From Dactylellina haptotyla (Eukaryota; Ascomycota; Orbiliomycetes; Orbiliales; Orbiliaceae), in contig CM062379.1 of NCBI GenBank assembly GCA_031310005.1, positions 2,728,001 to 2,792,000 on the forward strand: a stretch of 64,000 bases of DNA, written 5' to 3'. Every line of letters begins with the position of its first letter. Within the stretch, counting starts at the first letter, position 1. The notes under the pieces are model-generated. The model was given only the letters and a program-made list of their open reading frames with translations. It was not told the origin of the DNA and searched no databases. Of the stretch, positions 1 through 12,327 are shown piece after piece. A program made the translations under genes and the position numbers.

Positions 1-2232
1 CCCTATCATCTTCGTCGGCGCCCCTCATGCCAACCAGTTCGTCGATCCGCTGCTTCTCATGCGCTCGGTCAAGCTCGAAGCCGGCCGCCGAATCGCCTTC
101 CTCGTCGCTGAAAAGTCCATGCGCCGTAAATTCGTGGGTTTCTTCGCTGGTAGCGCAGGCGCGGTCCCCGTTTCCCGCGCTTTGGATATGACAAAGCCTG
201 CAACTGGAAAAATATATTTGCCAGATACTGAAAATCCAACCCTCATCCGGGGCGAAGGAACAAAATTTACCTCTCAGGCATCACCCGGAGGGTTACTCGT
301 CCTGCCAACTCCCCCGAGTGGAGGTAGCGCAGCCAGTGCTGAAATCGTAGAAATCGTTAGTGACACTGAAATCAGGTTAAAGAAGGAATTCAAAGGCGAA
401 GAAGCTCTCGAACAGCTCACTGTTAAATCCGATGGTGGGGTCGGATCTAAATTCAAAGTTGCACCCAAAGTCGACCAGACTGAAGTGTACGATGCAGTGT
501 TCCAGAGGCTCAACGAGGGCGAATGTGTGGGAATTTTCCCAGAAGGTGGTAGCCACGACCGTACTGAGCTGCTCCCCCTGAAAGGTGTGTAGTTCATATA
601 TATACGTAATCCTGGGGTTGCTCTTTGATAGGCGCTAATTGCATGTGATAACAGCTGGTGTCGCCATCATGGCGCTCGGAGCTCTGGCCGCCAACCCCGA
701 TTGCAACCTCAAGATCATTCCCTGCGGTCTGAATTACTTCCATCCCAACAAATTTAGATCTCGTGCTGTCATTGAATTCGGCAGCCCGATCGAAGTTCCC
801 CCAGAACTCGTCAAACAGTACCAAAGTGGTGAGAAGCGAGAAGCGGTTAGGGTCCTCTTGGAGATCATCTACAACGCCTTGGTTGCTGTCACTGTTACGA
901 GTCCTGATTACGAAACCCTCATGGTCATTCAAGCCGCCCGTCGTCTGTACAGGCCTACGAACAAGAAGCTTCCACTACCTTATGTAGTTGAACTCAACCG
1001 TAGACTGGTCACTGGCTACACTCATTACAAGGACGACCCGAGAATCGTGAAGCTCAAAGACCTGGTGCTGGAATACAATAAGAGTCTCCGTCTCCTTGGT
1101 CTGCGAGATCATCAAGTCGAATACGCCAAATTCTCGATCCTACAGGTCGTCGGCACGCTCATCTACCGTACCGCAAAACTAGTCGTCCTAGCTTTGGCTG
1201 CACTCCCCGGCACAGTTCTCTTCGCCCCAGTTTTCATCACAACCCGCTACATCTCCCACAAGCGCGCAAAGGAAGCTCTCAAAGCATCAACAGTCAAAAT
1301 TAACGCAAAGGACGTCATCGCATCCTGGAAACTCCTCGTGGCGCTTGCTTTCGCTCCCTCGCTCTATTCCTTCTACACCTTCCTCCTCACCTACTGGGCC
1401 TACAGCCACCGCATTTGGGGAATTCTCCCCAACTGGGTTCCACTATGGCTCGTCGTTGTCTTCGGATACAGCTTCTTCCCTGCAATCACATTCGCTGCCC
1501 TTAGAATCGGTGAAATCGGAATGGATATCTTCAAATCCATGAGACCTCTCGTCCTCTCGTTGAACCCGGGAACAGCAAATACCCTCGTCAAGCTCCGTCA
1601 ACGAAGAGAAGACCTCGCCGTGGAAGTCGCAAACATGATCAACATCCTCGGCCCGGAGCTATTCCCAGACTTTGACAATAAGCGCATCATCGCGGATCCA
1701 TTCCTCAGGAACTCCGATAACGCAACGGCCACCAGCGAGCCACACACACCGGTCCTATCCAGACGCGGCAGCCAGATCAACGACACCTCTTACGGTACCA
1801 ACGCTATCCCGGATCTTCAGACCCCTATCTCCCCCGCGACAAGTATGGTGATGGGAATACCACGAAACGAGAGTTTTAGCAATCTCGGAAGCATCGGATT
1901 GTTCGCATCCAGACCAGTCAGTAGAGCGAGAAGCCGAAGCAACAGCAACGGAGGGTTTCAGTAAGTCCAGCCCACCTAAGTTTTTAGAAAACTCTAGCTG
2001 TAAAATACACCCGATCAACTAACAGCGTCTCTTCTTTGCGTATCACAGTGTCAAGGCGTTCAGCACCATGGATAACAAAGCCAGCTTTGAAGAAGTCAAC
2101 CGTCGACTCGTCGAACGTCGTAAAGAGAGAACCAGACGCCAAAGTGAGAGCGAGGAAACGCATGAACTCCTCGACGAAGAAAGCGACGAAGATACCGTCC
2201 ACCTTAATGTTCGCCGGAAGAAGACAGTTTAG
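1..2232 (+). CDS. GPT2: Glycerol-3-phosphate acyltransferase (Gpt2/Sct1 type), 5'-truncated
   Basis: Partial gene cut by the window start; exons 1-584, 655-1960 and 2049-2232, reading from base 2. It acylates glycerol-3-phosphate (and dihydroxyacetone phosphate in the yeast family) at sn-1, the first step of ER phospholipid and triacylglycerol synthesis. The visible part begins at acyltransferase motif I (GAPHANQFVDP). GAVPVSRA, the glycerol-phosphate-binding FPEGGSHDRT and IIPCGLNYFHP follow. Two or three hydrophobic segments lie downstream (near 1165-1250, 1330-1400 and 1430-1500), then a Ser/Thr-rich cytosolic tail and a charged C-terminus ending VRRKKTV, as in fungal Gpt2/Sct1. Intron 1 splits motif III from motif IV. 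Intron 2 is required: without it the frame stops at 1962. The gene is convergent with the nucleoporin gene. Family assignment is secure; GPT2 versus SCT1 orthology cannot be separated here. Confidence 0.93.
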
Positions 2233-3124
2233 GAGATTGTTCGAGATCTGGTCACCGAAAGGGACGTGACGTTTTAACGTTTGAAACGAATCATCAATCT
2301 ATCCTTTTTCCCCTTCCTTTTCTTTTATTTGGTTTTTTTTCGAATTCTTGTTGGGCTAGTGCTGTGGCGCAAATGAACTTGTGGGTTCTGCCTCTATTGG
2401 TTTCCTTCTCTGTGTATATTTTTATTGGCTTTTTGTCATTTTCTTTCCTTTTATTTTGCGTCTGCTGGTTTTCGAATATTCTTGTCAGTCGATGGTCTGT
2501 TCTGTTCTGCTTCGTGTTTTGGGTTTATTCGGTGGAAAAAGAGGCGTTCGTTAGCTTTTGTTAATGTGTGGTATTCTGGTTTACAGTGATGCAGAGAAAG
2601 AAAAGAAAAAAACATAATCAAAATAATAATATTGTCTATTGCGAAGAGAAAGATACACAGGGCTTTTTATATCTGTAGTCGGTAGATATATCCATGTGCA
2701 GATGCGAAGGCAGAGCCTCCACAGATAAATGTAGACAACCTCGGTACAACATCAGGCTACACGTATACGATTCAATTTCACAATTTTTTGTTGGGACGGA
2801 ACAGTCCGAACGTCAAGTAAATGGTAGAAGGGTGTATTATTATTACTGTGTCTATACTATACTACATACACGCCTTTTCGAACAAGAAAAAAGTGAATCA
2901 AGGAAACGTCAGAGGTAAAGGTGAGCAAAAGCAAGAGACGAAACCCACAAAGGATCCTCGGATTTTTAAAAGCATGTGAAATCTCCGAAAAGTAATATAA
3001 CAAAACGAACCGTTGTAGGGAACCCCCCACATATGCATTCCGGTCGCTTCCGAGCTGTAGCCCCACCGGTACCTCACATATTTGTAAAATGGCGGGCACC
3101 ATCATCGGAATAAGAATAGTGAAA
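2233..3124. other. Convergent intergenic region, 3' UTRs
   Basis: The 892 bp between two facing stop codons holds T-rich and AT-rich sequence consistent with 3' UTRs and polyadenylation regions on both strands. I see no coding signal. Confidence 0.6.
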
Positions 3125-6100
3125 TTATCCGATAACCATGCCTTCGCTCGCCTTAATCGTCAACTCCTTATACAGCGCCTGGTCCTCTGTCAGCGGCAAC
3201 CCTAGCACCCTGCTAGCTTCGGTATTCAGATCGTCGCTCTTCAGGACGAAATCTGCAAGAATGCGACTCATCTCTCTGACCGCCACGCCTGGTAAAAACT
3301 CTCGGATATCCATCTTTGGCAGCGCCTCCATGAGTCGCTTCGCAACGTCCCGCTTCGAGTTACCCTTGGGCAGACCTTTGACCTTGGGAATCGCGGGTTG
3401 GAAACCCCGGTAGTTCTTCGCGATGGTGGAGAGGAAGATGAAGTCTAGATAAACTTGTGCGCCGGTGGCCCAGTTTTCGACTAAGGTTGAATCAGTGAAT
3501 TTAGTGATCACGTCGTAGAGTTTTTCCAGATCCTCGTTGACGACACAGAGGGGCGCGGCATGGCTCAAGAGAGTCTTGTGGGCTTCGTTCCAGGCTGAGG
3601 CGCTGAGGAGACAGTCGACTTCTTCAAAATGGTCTTGTTGGAATCTTGCTTGGAGCGCCTTGGCTTCGTAAACCCAGGCTGATGGAATCAGCAGTTTGTG
3701 AAGGATGAAGTCAAGCTGTTCCTTGTCGGAAGATAGGTCTTCCACATGTTTGGCGAGCAGGTCTTTGATCGTGCAGGCGCGACTGTTCGTCGAAACGTAA
3801 ATATTAGCAACCCAAAGCTAGATAACATATTGTGACTATAAAAAGGGACCGGATAGAGAAATACCTTTCAGGCGTAGAGAGATGCATGAGCACGAAAACA
3901 GCCCAGTGCCATTCTCCCTCAGCTTCCAGCTGACTGGCAAAGTCTACCGTCAATCTATCCGCCGCAACTTGTATTTGGTTCTTATAATCATCATCATCAG
4001 CGACCATTCCCACATTCTCCGCGAGATCCCGAATACGCTTCTCCGAAAACATCATCCTCAATTGCCAAGCGAGTCTAAAATCGCAAAGAGACTGGCTATA
4101 GCTACGTGGCAGGATAACCTTCTCGAGCGGGTAATTCTCGTCGGTGTACATCTTCAAAAATCCCCACAAAGTATCATACACCGGCGCCTCGCCTTCTTGC
4201 AGGTCCTTTGCTTCGGTCTGATACCAGGGCTCAGGGTGTCGGACATGCTGGGAGTCTGTCGCGCCGAACGCCTTTTCATATTGCGCAACCGCCTTACCCA
4301 GCTCCTCATCTTCAAAGATCTCGTACCAAAGCCTCAACGCAAACGTTCGTCGCCAGTCGAGACCAAACATCTCACCGAGCCAAAACGACGGAGTCGCGTC
4401 CTCCATCGGCGCGCTAACGCCCTCAGAGTACCCGACATTTCCGGACAAAAGCTCATACAACGCCCGGATGGCGAGGGGAACTTCAGAGAGCACACCAGAT
4501 GTTCTCCAAGATTGAATTTGTTTCTTAACATCCTCACGTGCTTGCTTGTCCCCACCGATGAGTGGCACGAGAGTCGCCAGTCGGAAATCGCTGCCGGTAA
4601 TGAGACTTTCAACAGCTTCTTCAACTTTATACCCGCTCAATAATGCGAACGCGCTGGCTTCTGCAGTTTGAGCTGCCTTCTGGTCCTTCTCGACGTCCTG
4701 CGCAACGATTTGTTCAAAGAATTTGGAAAGCCTCAGTTTTCGTTGCTTATCTCGAAGGTGGAGGCGCACGTGGAAGGAGTCAGGAAACTCTTTGACATCG
4801 TTGGTATCGAAAAGAATGGATGCTAGTTGCCAGATACTCCGTTCGTGCTGCTGCTGGGGCGAGTTTCCAAACCTAACATTGGCAAACTGCGAGAATTCTA
4901 GAGCAGGATCGAGCTTTGCGAAGGGGATGTTTGTGGAATCTTGTGTTATCTCGGACGCGGCAAGCTGAAAACTGAGCAAGGCGGTAGAGGAAGGCTGCAA
5001 CGGACCAAATTAGCGTAGCCCTTCTCAACACTAACGTGGATAGGTTGGTAACTTACTGCGGAACCCACGGAGAACTTCAGGGTCGCTTTACGGGTTTTAG
5101 AAGCTTTGATTTCACCAAACCCTCTGGGGCGACCTATTCCGATTGAACCGGTGTAAATAATCTCTCCTTTCGGACCCCACGACGGGCGTATAGTTTGACG
5201 CCATTCACGATCATCGGACTCTTGGGCATCTTTGTTAAATGCTTCTGGTCGTTTATATTGGGACACGGCATTGGGCTTTTTATTTCGTTTCACGACAGGG
5301 GATGCGAAAGTTCTGACTGCGGGACGATAGGGTGACTACAAGAGACCTAGGGTTTAGCATATTGTCCTCTTTTCAATTGATTCATTTATCTGACTCGTTA
5401 GGGTAAGATTATCTAAATACATGAAATGTGCGGTACATAATTAAGCAGTATGAATAGGTGCGAATAAAAATATATTGAATGGGGTTTTGCCGATAACAAT
5501 CAGGGAAGAACGAGAAGGTTGTACGGTTTTTTGCGATGGCTAGCTCGGATGATGCGAAAAAAAAAAAAAAGAAAGGAGAGGGAATGGAAAAACAAATAAA
5601 GGGAATCACACCTCAAAATCACGATTTCTTGAAGCGAATAAACTTTCTGTAAAGTCGACATTGCTGACATCGGCGAACGGGTTTTTCGCTGAGGCAATGG
5701 GACCTCTGAAACCGAGAGGTGCTCTGTTTTTGACGGGGCTGATAGTTCGGCTGAGTTGATCTGTCCAGTCGCGGCCAACACCCAGCTTGGCTTCTGGAGT
5801 AGCCTCACGGTACTCCTCGACGATGTTGGTGAGATGGGTGTCGTCCTCGCCCACAATCGATACATCATCCTGGGGAAGGATTTGTGTGGTGTCTTCCTCT
5901 TCCTCGGAGAGGTCTGAGCCTTCAACGGATTCTCCAGAACCCTCTTCGGGATCAATCATGTCCGAGCTTAGGGTTTCGTCAATAAACCGCATGGCAGATG
6001 TCTTCTTTGAACGTTTAAACTCAAAGGTATCATCGGCGATGCTGTCATCTTCAAATGTGATATCCCCTGGAGATGCGAAGCTCGATTCCTCCATGACACT

Positions 6101-9100
6101 CGAGCTGACATTGCCTTTTGTCGGAGTCACATCGTCGTAGGCGGAGTCCTCCATACGTGAGTCAGTTTCGTCGTCGTCCTCATCTTGCAGGCCATATGTT
6201 GTGAAATGCTGGACTTTGAAGATCCAGATACCGTCTTGAACGAGATAGTCAACGAATTCAGTATCTTTGATATTCTTCAGTCGGCGAAGATGGAATTGGT
6301 ATCGTGGGTGGTCGGGATCCCTAATTGGTTGTTTATGTTCACGATCGGTAGGGAAGCAGTCCTCCAAGGTGATGGTCGCAGGGACATTGAGTCCGTTGCC
6401 TGGCAGTGGTTTCTCGTAGCCTGGAGGGTAGACAGTACATACCCTGTCGGCAAAATGTATAACACCGCCTAGAATTGCTTCGACTCCACCATGAATCTCG
6501 GTAAGATCAACTGGTTGATCAAATCTGATCTGGCCAAAATTGTTGCGACCAACAATGAGATCTGGGACGGATGCTAGCTTTTCTCGCGGGAGGGACTTGA
6601 GCTTCTCAATTGACGGTACGGACCAGTAATCGCCCTTTTTCTCGCTTGCGCCAGTCGATCTCATACTAGAAGACGCGATCTCTTCCATTTCTGGGTTAGC
6701 GGCCTCAGCTTCTGCCGGAGAAGCTACGGGAACAAGCGCATTTTCTGGAGCTGGTGATGCGACTGGGGCACTTGATTGTCTGGTTGGCGTACGCATATAG
6801 CCGAGATCCGCCCCGGTTGCTGCTGGACTCGCGGTCTGAGAGCGAACGGCGGCGTCGAAGCTGACTGTCTTTTTGATGGAAGATTCTGGGGCTGGCGAGT
6901 TATCCTGGGCTCCCTTGATAGCTCTTACTTCTCCTTCTTTGACGAACAAATCAGGGTCTCTCAGATTTCTATCGATCACTAGCCGCTTGAGATTGGCTGT
7001 TCTGTTTCCACCAGGAGTGAAAGCGGAGGTATTGAGAATCGAGTCGTCGCTAGCACCTGGGGAATCAAAGACCGAACCCCCGAGACCGACCCTGCTAGAA
7101 CTGCTGCTAAAAGTTCTTCCAAGGCTTCCACCCAACATAGGCGAGCTAGTTCCAAGGGAAGATCTAGAGAAAGGGGACGCTACTCTAGGACCAAGGGCAG
7201 GTTGTCTAGGAGCAATCTTGCTATGGGGAATCATCGCTGCCTTCTTTTTAGTGCTTCCCGATAGTGGTGTCGCTAACAGGCTAGGGGTAGCCCCGGCACC
7301 AATAGAGACATCCAGGAGCGGAACATTTCCGTAAGGGCGTTGGTCCATGATCGATGCTGTCAGTGCTTGGGGTTGCTGTTGTTGCTGCTGTTGCGCTGCT
7401 TGGAATAGGCTGCCGCCTCCAAATCCTGTCTGGGCAGGCTGAGGGTTGCCGCCAAAGAGCCCGCCTGAAGATTGGCCGAAGCCAGAACCTGCGTTTTGAG
7501 CTGGTTGACCGAAGAATGAGGAACCTTGTGGTTGTGCGGCATTACCAGCAGCCCCAAAGAGGCCACCACCGGGTGTAGCATTCTGCGCGGGTTGGCCAAA
7601 GAGGCCTCCTGGCTTCTGTTGGTTTCCAAAGAGACCGCCAGGTTGCTGTTGTTGCTGCTGCTGCTGTTGCCCGAAAAGACCTCCACCAGCTACCCCAGTA
7701 GCTGCTGCTGGTTGCCCGAATAGTCCTCCTGCTTGGGCGGGCTGTTGAGCTTGCTGCCCAAAGAGCCCTCCACCTGCGGTTGGGGTTTGCGCCGTTCCAA
7801 AGCCTTTGTTGCCGAAGAGGCCGCCAGCGGCTGCTTGTTGCTGCGCTGGTTGCTGCTGACCAAATAGACCGCCACCAGTTGTGGCGGCTGCGGGAGTAGT
7901 GGATGCAGCACCGAAGCCACCACCGAACGCTGGCTTGGCTGGAGTTTGGGCTTGATTTCCAAATGCACCAAATCCAGTTGTAGCAGGCTGTTGTGGTTGA
8001 GCTGCTTGGGCACCGAAACCTCCGGCACCAAAAGCGCCACCAGCTGGTTGCTGTCCAAATCCACCCGCGGTCTGTTGAGCAGTTCCAAACAAACCCCCCG
8101 TTCCAGTTGCCGTTGAGGCTGCTTGCTGGCCGAAAAGCGTGCTTCCAGTGGTCTGCTGTCCAAATCCTCCACCAGTTGTAGCCGTAGCTCCGAATCCAGT
8201 GCCGAAGCCGCTAGGCTTTTGCTGTTGTTGGGCACCAAATAGACCAGTTCCGGTAGTCTGAGCTGGTTGTCCAAAGCCACCTGTTGTAGCCCCTGTTCCA
8301 AAGCCAGTACCGGCAGTGTTTTGTGCTCCAAAAAGCCCAGTACCTGTCGTTCCAGTGGTGGGGTTTGTTCCAGTCGTGCTGCTGCCGAAAATACCGGCTC
8401 CCGCAGGTTTCTGTTGTCCAAACATTCCGCCACCGGTTGTGGTTGAAGCGCCGAAACCTCCCGCAGCGGCGCCGGTCCCGAATCCAGTACCTGTGTTTGA
8501 AGCGGTGCCGAAGAGCCCACCACCTGTGGTGGCAGAGCTTGCTTGTTGGCCGAAACCTCCAGCTGTTTGTTGTTGTTGCTGCTGCTGCTGGCCGAATGCT
8601 CCAAAACCAGTGCCCGCGGTGGCACCAAAGCCGCCAGTTGGTCCAGACGATTTCGTCCGTCCTTGCAGATAGTCTTGAAGTCGAAGTTCCTAAGATTATA
8701 AGTTAATATCGAAATTGTATATTGCTGAATATTTGAAGAGAAACAAAACCTACTTCTAAACTCCATTTCGCGTATGGTGCCATGAAGGAGACTGTCTGAA
8801 AATGATTGGTCATACTACTGGCCGCATCTTTTTCGGTGAATGGGGTAAAGGGGGATGTCGCAGTTCCTTGGGCGGGTGGCTGAAGGTCGTTGCTATTTGT
8901 GGCGGCGGCAGCTCCGAACCCACCAGCAGCGGGTTGGTTGGCTCCAAAACCGCCAGCATTGGCGGTTGTACTGCTACCAAAGATGCCTGTGCCAGTGCTT
9001 GCTCCACCAAAACCTGTGGGTGCTGGTTTTGAGCCAAACAATCCAGTACCTGTCGTTGACGCACCGAATCCCGTACCTCCTGTGGCTCCTGCGCCAAATC

Positions 9101-9920
9101 CACCACCAGCAGCACCAGTTCCAAACCCTGATGTTGCGGTATTCGACCCGAATAGCCCACCAGCCGTTGTTGCAGGCGTGCTTCCGAAACCCTTGTTTTG
9201 GCCAAATCCGCCGGCTGTAGAAGCTCCAAATCCTGTAGAATTATTAGAATCCAAGTTAGTTGATTGTGACGCCCAGTTAGATGATTTCAAGTCTTCACGA
9301 ATCGAAGAGTTGGACACCCCGAGCTTCCCGCGTCTTGTACTCCAAAAGGACATCTTGGTTTCGTTGGACAGGTCGATGAGACTTGCCGGGGACTTGTTAT
9401 TATCCCCCCCTCCCGCCGTTTTTGTTGCTTTTCAAGAAAGCACTCTAAACTCGAAATCTTTGGGAAGAATCGAACTAGTGACAAAATCGACCATAGAAGC
9501 TTAGAAAGTCGAGATGGAGTAGGTACAGAAGGCCTCGTCGTTTCCTGTACGTACCAGTTGAACCGAAACCCGATGGTTGGGGGTTCGCGCCGAAGCCCGT
9601 AGAACCGAATCCAGTCGATTGGGTTTGTGTAGCTTGACCGAAACCTGGAGGGTGTCCCCAGCAGTAGCACGTTAGACACATTCGGGAATGTGCTGGGTGC
9701 TGCTCCAGCGATCACGAATTGCAGAGAAGAAGCAGGAAGCCCGGGTTTGATAGTTTACCGGAATATGAGGGGTGGGGAGAACTGTGAACTTACCTCCGAA
9801 ACCTGTACCAGTGGCATTGGCTCCAAAGCCGCCAGAAGGCTGTTGCTGCTGTTGTTGTTGTTGGTTATTCTGGCCGAAGCCACCGAAGCCACCACCTCCT
9901 CCGGCTTGCTGTCCGAACAT
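3125..9920 (-). CDS. NUP145: Nucleoporin NUP98-NUP96 precursor (Nup145/Nup189 type)
   Basis: Seven exons: 9920-9794, 9644-9555, 9232-8754, 8689-5612, 5335-5057, 4994-3865 and 3782-3125, giving 5841 nt and 1946 aa with all phases consistent. The precursor yields an FG nucleoporin (Nup98) and a Y-complex scaffold nucleoporin (Nup96/Nup145C). The N-terminus is dense in FG/GLFG repeats. The Rae1/Gle2-binding GLEBS motif ends with EELRLQDY near residue 240 and is split by intron 3. More GLFG repeats with polyQ follow to about residue 580. The autoproteolytic domain starts near residue 919 (DYWSVPSIEKLKSLP) and ends in HFTTYGL, with predicted cleavage between F1061 and T1062. The roughly 885-aa remainder is acidic and then alpha-helical, like Nup96. 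It is divergent with CDC31. The 322-bp intron 2 is the least certain boundary. Confidence 0.95.
6200..6208 (-). other. Predicted Nup98/Nup96 autocleavage site HF|T
   Basis: These codons encode His-Phe-Thr at residues 1060-1062 of the precursor, inside VQHFTTYGL at the end of the Nup98 autoproteolytic domain. In characterised Nup98/Nup145 proteins the bond after HF is cut by attack of the next hydroxyl residue, usually Ser. Here that residue is Thr, which is chemically competent. Cleavage itself is inferred. Confidence 0.8.
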
Positions 9921-11284
9921 GTTGATATTGGTTTATATCAGTCGACTATGAACTCGAAGTGGATAGGCGACGCGCAAATTGCGACTTTTGTTCCACGAGG
10001 AAACGCGCCTGAAAATCGACGTCGATATTGGTAGGCTGCGGTGCGTTATGGGGCGCGTGTATTTCAGCGCTTCCAGCCGATTGAGGTGCAGAGGGAAAAA
10101 ATCAGGTGGAAGGGATCGTTGCAGCGCGGACGTTGCGATGTCGCAGAAACAATTCGCGATCAACTCGAAATGCGATTGAAAAAAGGAGAAGAGAAAAAAA
10201 AGTGCAAAATTGGACGAGGAAAGCGAAGAAAAGGATTTGCTGGCGTTTAAGAAACGAAAGGGGACGAAGGAGAGAAAGAGAAAAAAGGTCGTCCGCGAGA
10301 GAGGGAGCGTGAATGAGGGGAGACGGAATGAAGCAAAGGCTGTCGTCTGCCGCCTGTTGCGATATGAGAGTCGCTGCCCGATGGGAGGTGTGATGGATAT
10401 GCGATGGAGCACGCAAGCACAAATGTGTGTGGTGGGCGAGGTGGAGAGGTTGGTTGGTGCGAGTTGTTGTGGGTGAGGTTGGCCGCACCCAGAAAAAAAC
10501 GCCAATATAAAGTGCTGGCGGGCAGACGTTGGCGGGCGCTGATGACTAAGAAAACAACACAGCCCGGATCCTGTCGCCAGGCCCCAGCAGACCGTCGACG
10601 AGGACAGCTGCAGGTACGGCCAATCGGCACTCGAAGGGAGGCGAATCCTGCTCTCAGAGGCCCTCGACGGAGGTCTGGAGCGGTCTACGGGACATCACCT
10701 GACCGGATCAGTCCGCTTGATGGATCCTGCCTGTACGATTTGTGCTGTTTCAGCGCTGATATATCGCCAGTTCGGCCTGCGATCCTGTGCAACTGTGCCT
10801 ATGACTCCCAATGCGGTAACTGCCTGGCGGGCATTCCCCTCGCGATTACTCAGTCCGGCGGTTGAATCTCGACAATATATCCGTCTTGCTACTAACAATA
10901 TAACAATGCGCACATACATACAAGCAACTGCCACTGCCTGCCGAGGCTGTTGGCAGCAGAGACATCTGACGTGCGGCCCCGTCGAGCTCGGGCCAGCTGG
11001 ATGTGTTGTGTGTTGTGCACGCGTCAGGCGTGACAAACGCGTCGCCCGTCCCAACGCAGGCGAGTGGGCAGCGATCAGTCAATTGATCGACCCGGCCAAC
11101 CTCAGACACAACACGCCCGCGACGGACGACGACCACCCGCCAATAAACTGACTAACCCGCATTTTGTCGCCTGCAACATCGCATCTTCCCCAAACCAGCA
11201 GCTCGCCCTCGAGACAAACATTTATTCTATCCACCCGCTGCCGCCGCCGCCGTTGCACTCCTACCTACCTACATGCGCGCCTAA
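9921..11284. promoter_or_regulatory. Divergent promoter region NUP98-96 / CDC31
   Basis: This 1.36-kb region lies between the two start codons and must carry both promoters and 5' UTRs. It is purine-rich near 10150-10310, and the CDC31-proximal part is C-rich. Several frames stay open by chance (for example 10404-10865), but none resembles a protein. It includes two ACGCGT hexamers, listed separately. Confidence 0.7.
11019..11042. promoter_or_regulatory. Pair of ACGCGT (MCB-like) hexamers upstream of CDC31
   Basis: ACGCGT occurs at 11019-11024 and 11037-11042, 18 bp apart and about 245-265 bp before the CDC31 ATG. In ascomycete yeasts this palindrome is the MluI cell-cycle box bound by MBF (Mbp1/Swi6), which drives G1/S transcription. 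Function here is inferred. Confidence 0.4.
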
Positions 11285-12327
11285 ATGTTCACCACATCTG
11301 CTGCGCCCTCGAAGCCCCCAAACCCTCGATCCCGCCGTCCTCTCCAACAGCCATCCGCTGCGACCTCATCGCAAGCCCCGCAAGCCGGGCCCGTAACTTC
11401 CATCGCATCGCAGAAGCAAGCCCAAAGATCCCACTCGCCATCAGGCGCTGCAGGTCCCTCGTCACGACAGATGCCCGCTGGTGGTTCTTCCGCCGCCCTA
11501 TTCGGCCGGTCCACCATCGGTGGCGGGTCCATTGGTGTTGGATCCGCAGGCGGTTCACATCATCAATCGCACCAGCACCAGGCAAACGGAGGCGCCGCGG
11601 CCCGTGAACTGAGCGAGGAGCAAAGGGAAGAGATCAATGAAGCTGTACGTTGACTGTGCCCCAGATATATACTGTAAAACTCCCTCTAGCCCTGGCTCTT
11701 GATCGAGATATATATCTATAGATCTATATAAATGTATAGGTTTACAACAAAACCATATATCAATGACGTGCTTTCATGGAGGCTGGGAACGAGACCGCAC
11801 ATAAAACTAACAAGAGGATTGATCATCACAGTTTGGTCTCTTTGATATGGATAAAGACCAACGTATAGACTTCCACGAGCTCAAAGTTGCTCTCAGAGCC
11901 CTCGGCTTTGAAGACATTCCAAAATCAGAACTCCTCTCTATCCTACACCGCTATCCCGCGCCGACATCTGGCAATTCGTCCCGTCTCCTCATCGGCCGGG
12001 ACGACTTCATCACGGTAGCGACACAGAAGATGCTGAACCGAGATCCACTGGAAGAGATTCGACGGGCCTATACGATGTTTGACGAAGATGGCAAAGGTGG
12101 AATCAGTATCGCAGACCTTAGGAGGATTGCAAAGGATATCGGAGAGAACCTTGAAGAAGAGGAGATCAGAGCCATGATTGAAGAATTCGACCTTGACGGC
12201 GATGGGCTGAGTACGTTATCACCTCGCGAGGACAACTGAATCCACTTTTTTAACAAAAACAATATGCTAACCAGTTTCAATGGCAGTTAACGAACAAGAA
12301 TTCATTGCGATATGTCGTGGAGAATAA
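11285..12327 (+). CDS. CDC31: Centrin (Cdc31)
   Basis: Exons 11285-11644, 11832-12210 and 12287-12327 give 780 nt and 259 aa. Centrin is an EF-hand protein of spindle pole body duplication; in yeast it is also a subunit of the TREX-2 mRNA export complex at the nuclear pore. The first 110 or so residues are a Ser/Pro/Gln/Gly-rich extension. Four EF-hands follow: EF1 is canonical (residues 125-136, DMDKDQRIDFHE), EF2 is degenerate, EF3 (204-215, DEDGKGGISIAD) has Asp instead of Glu at loop position 12, and EF4 is canonical (240-251, completed only across the last splice). Intron 2 has a perfect GCTAAC branch site. The last exon is only 41 nt and ends CRGE. The start is the first ATG in the frame. 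Confidence 0.93.

Noticed and set aside
7690-8766. 358-codon minus-strand open frame inside the NUP98 exon
   Set aside because: It is a shifted frame of the low-complexity FG/Q repeat DNA; the proper frame gives FG repeats and the GLEBS motif.
9933-10505. 190-codon frame in the NUP98/CDC31 promoter region
   Set aside because: Skewed base composition, no recognisable content and no splice context.
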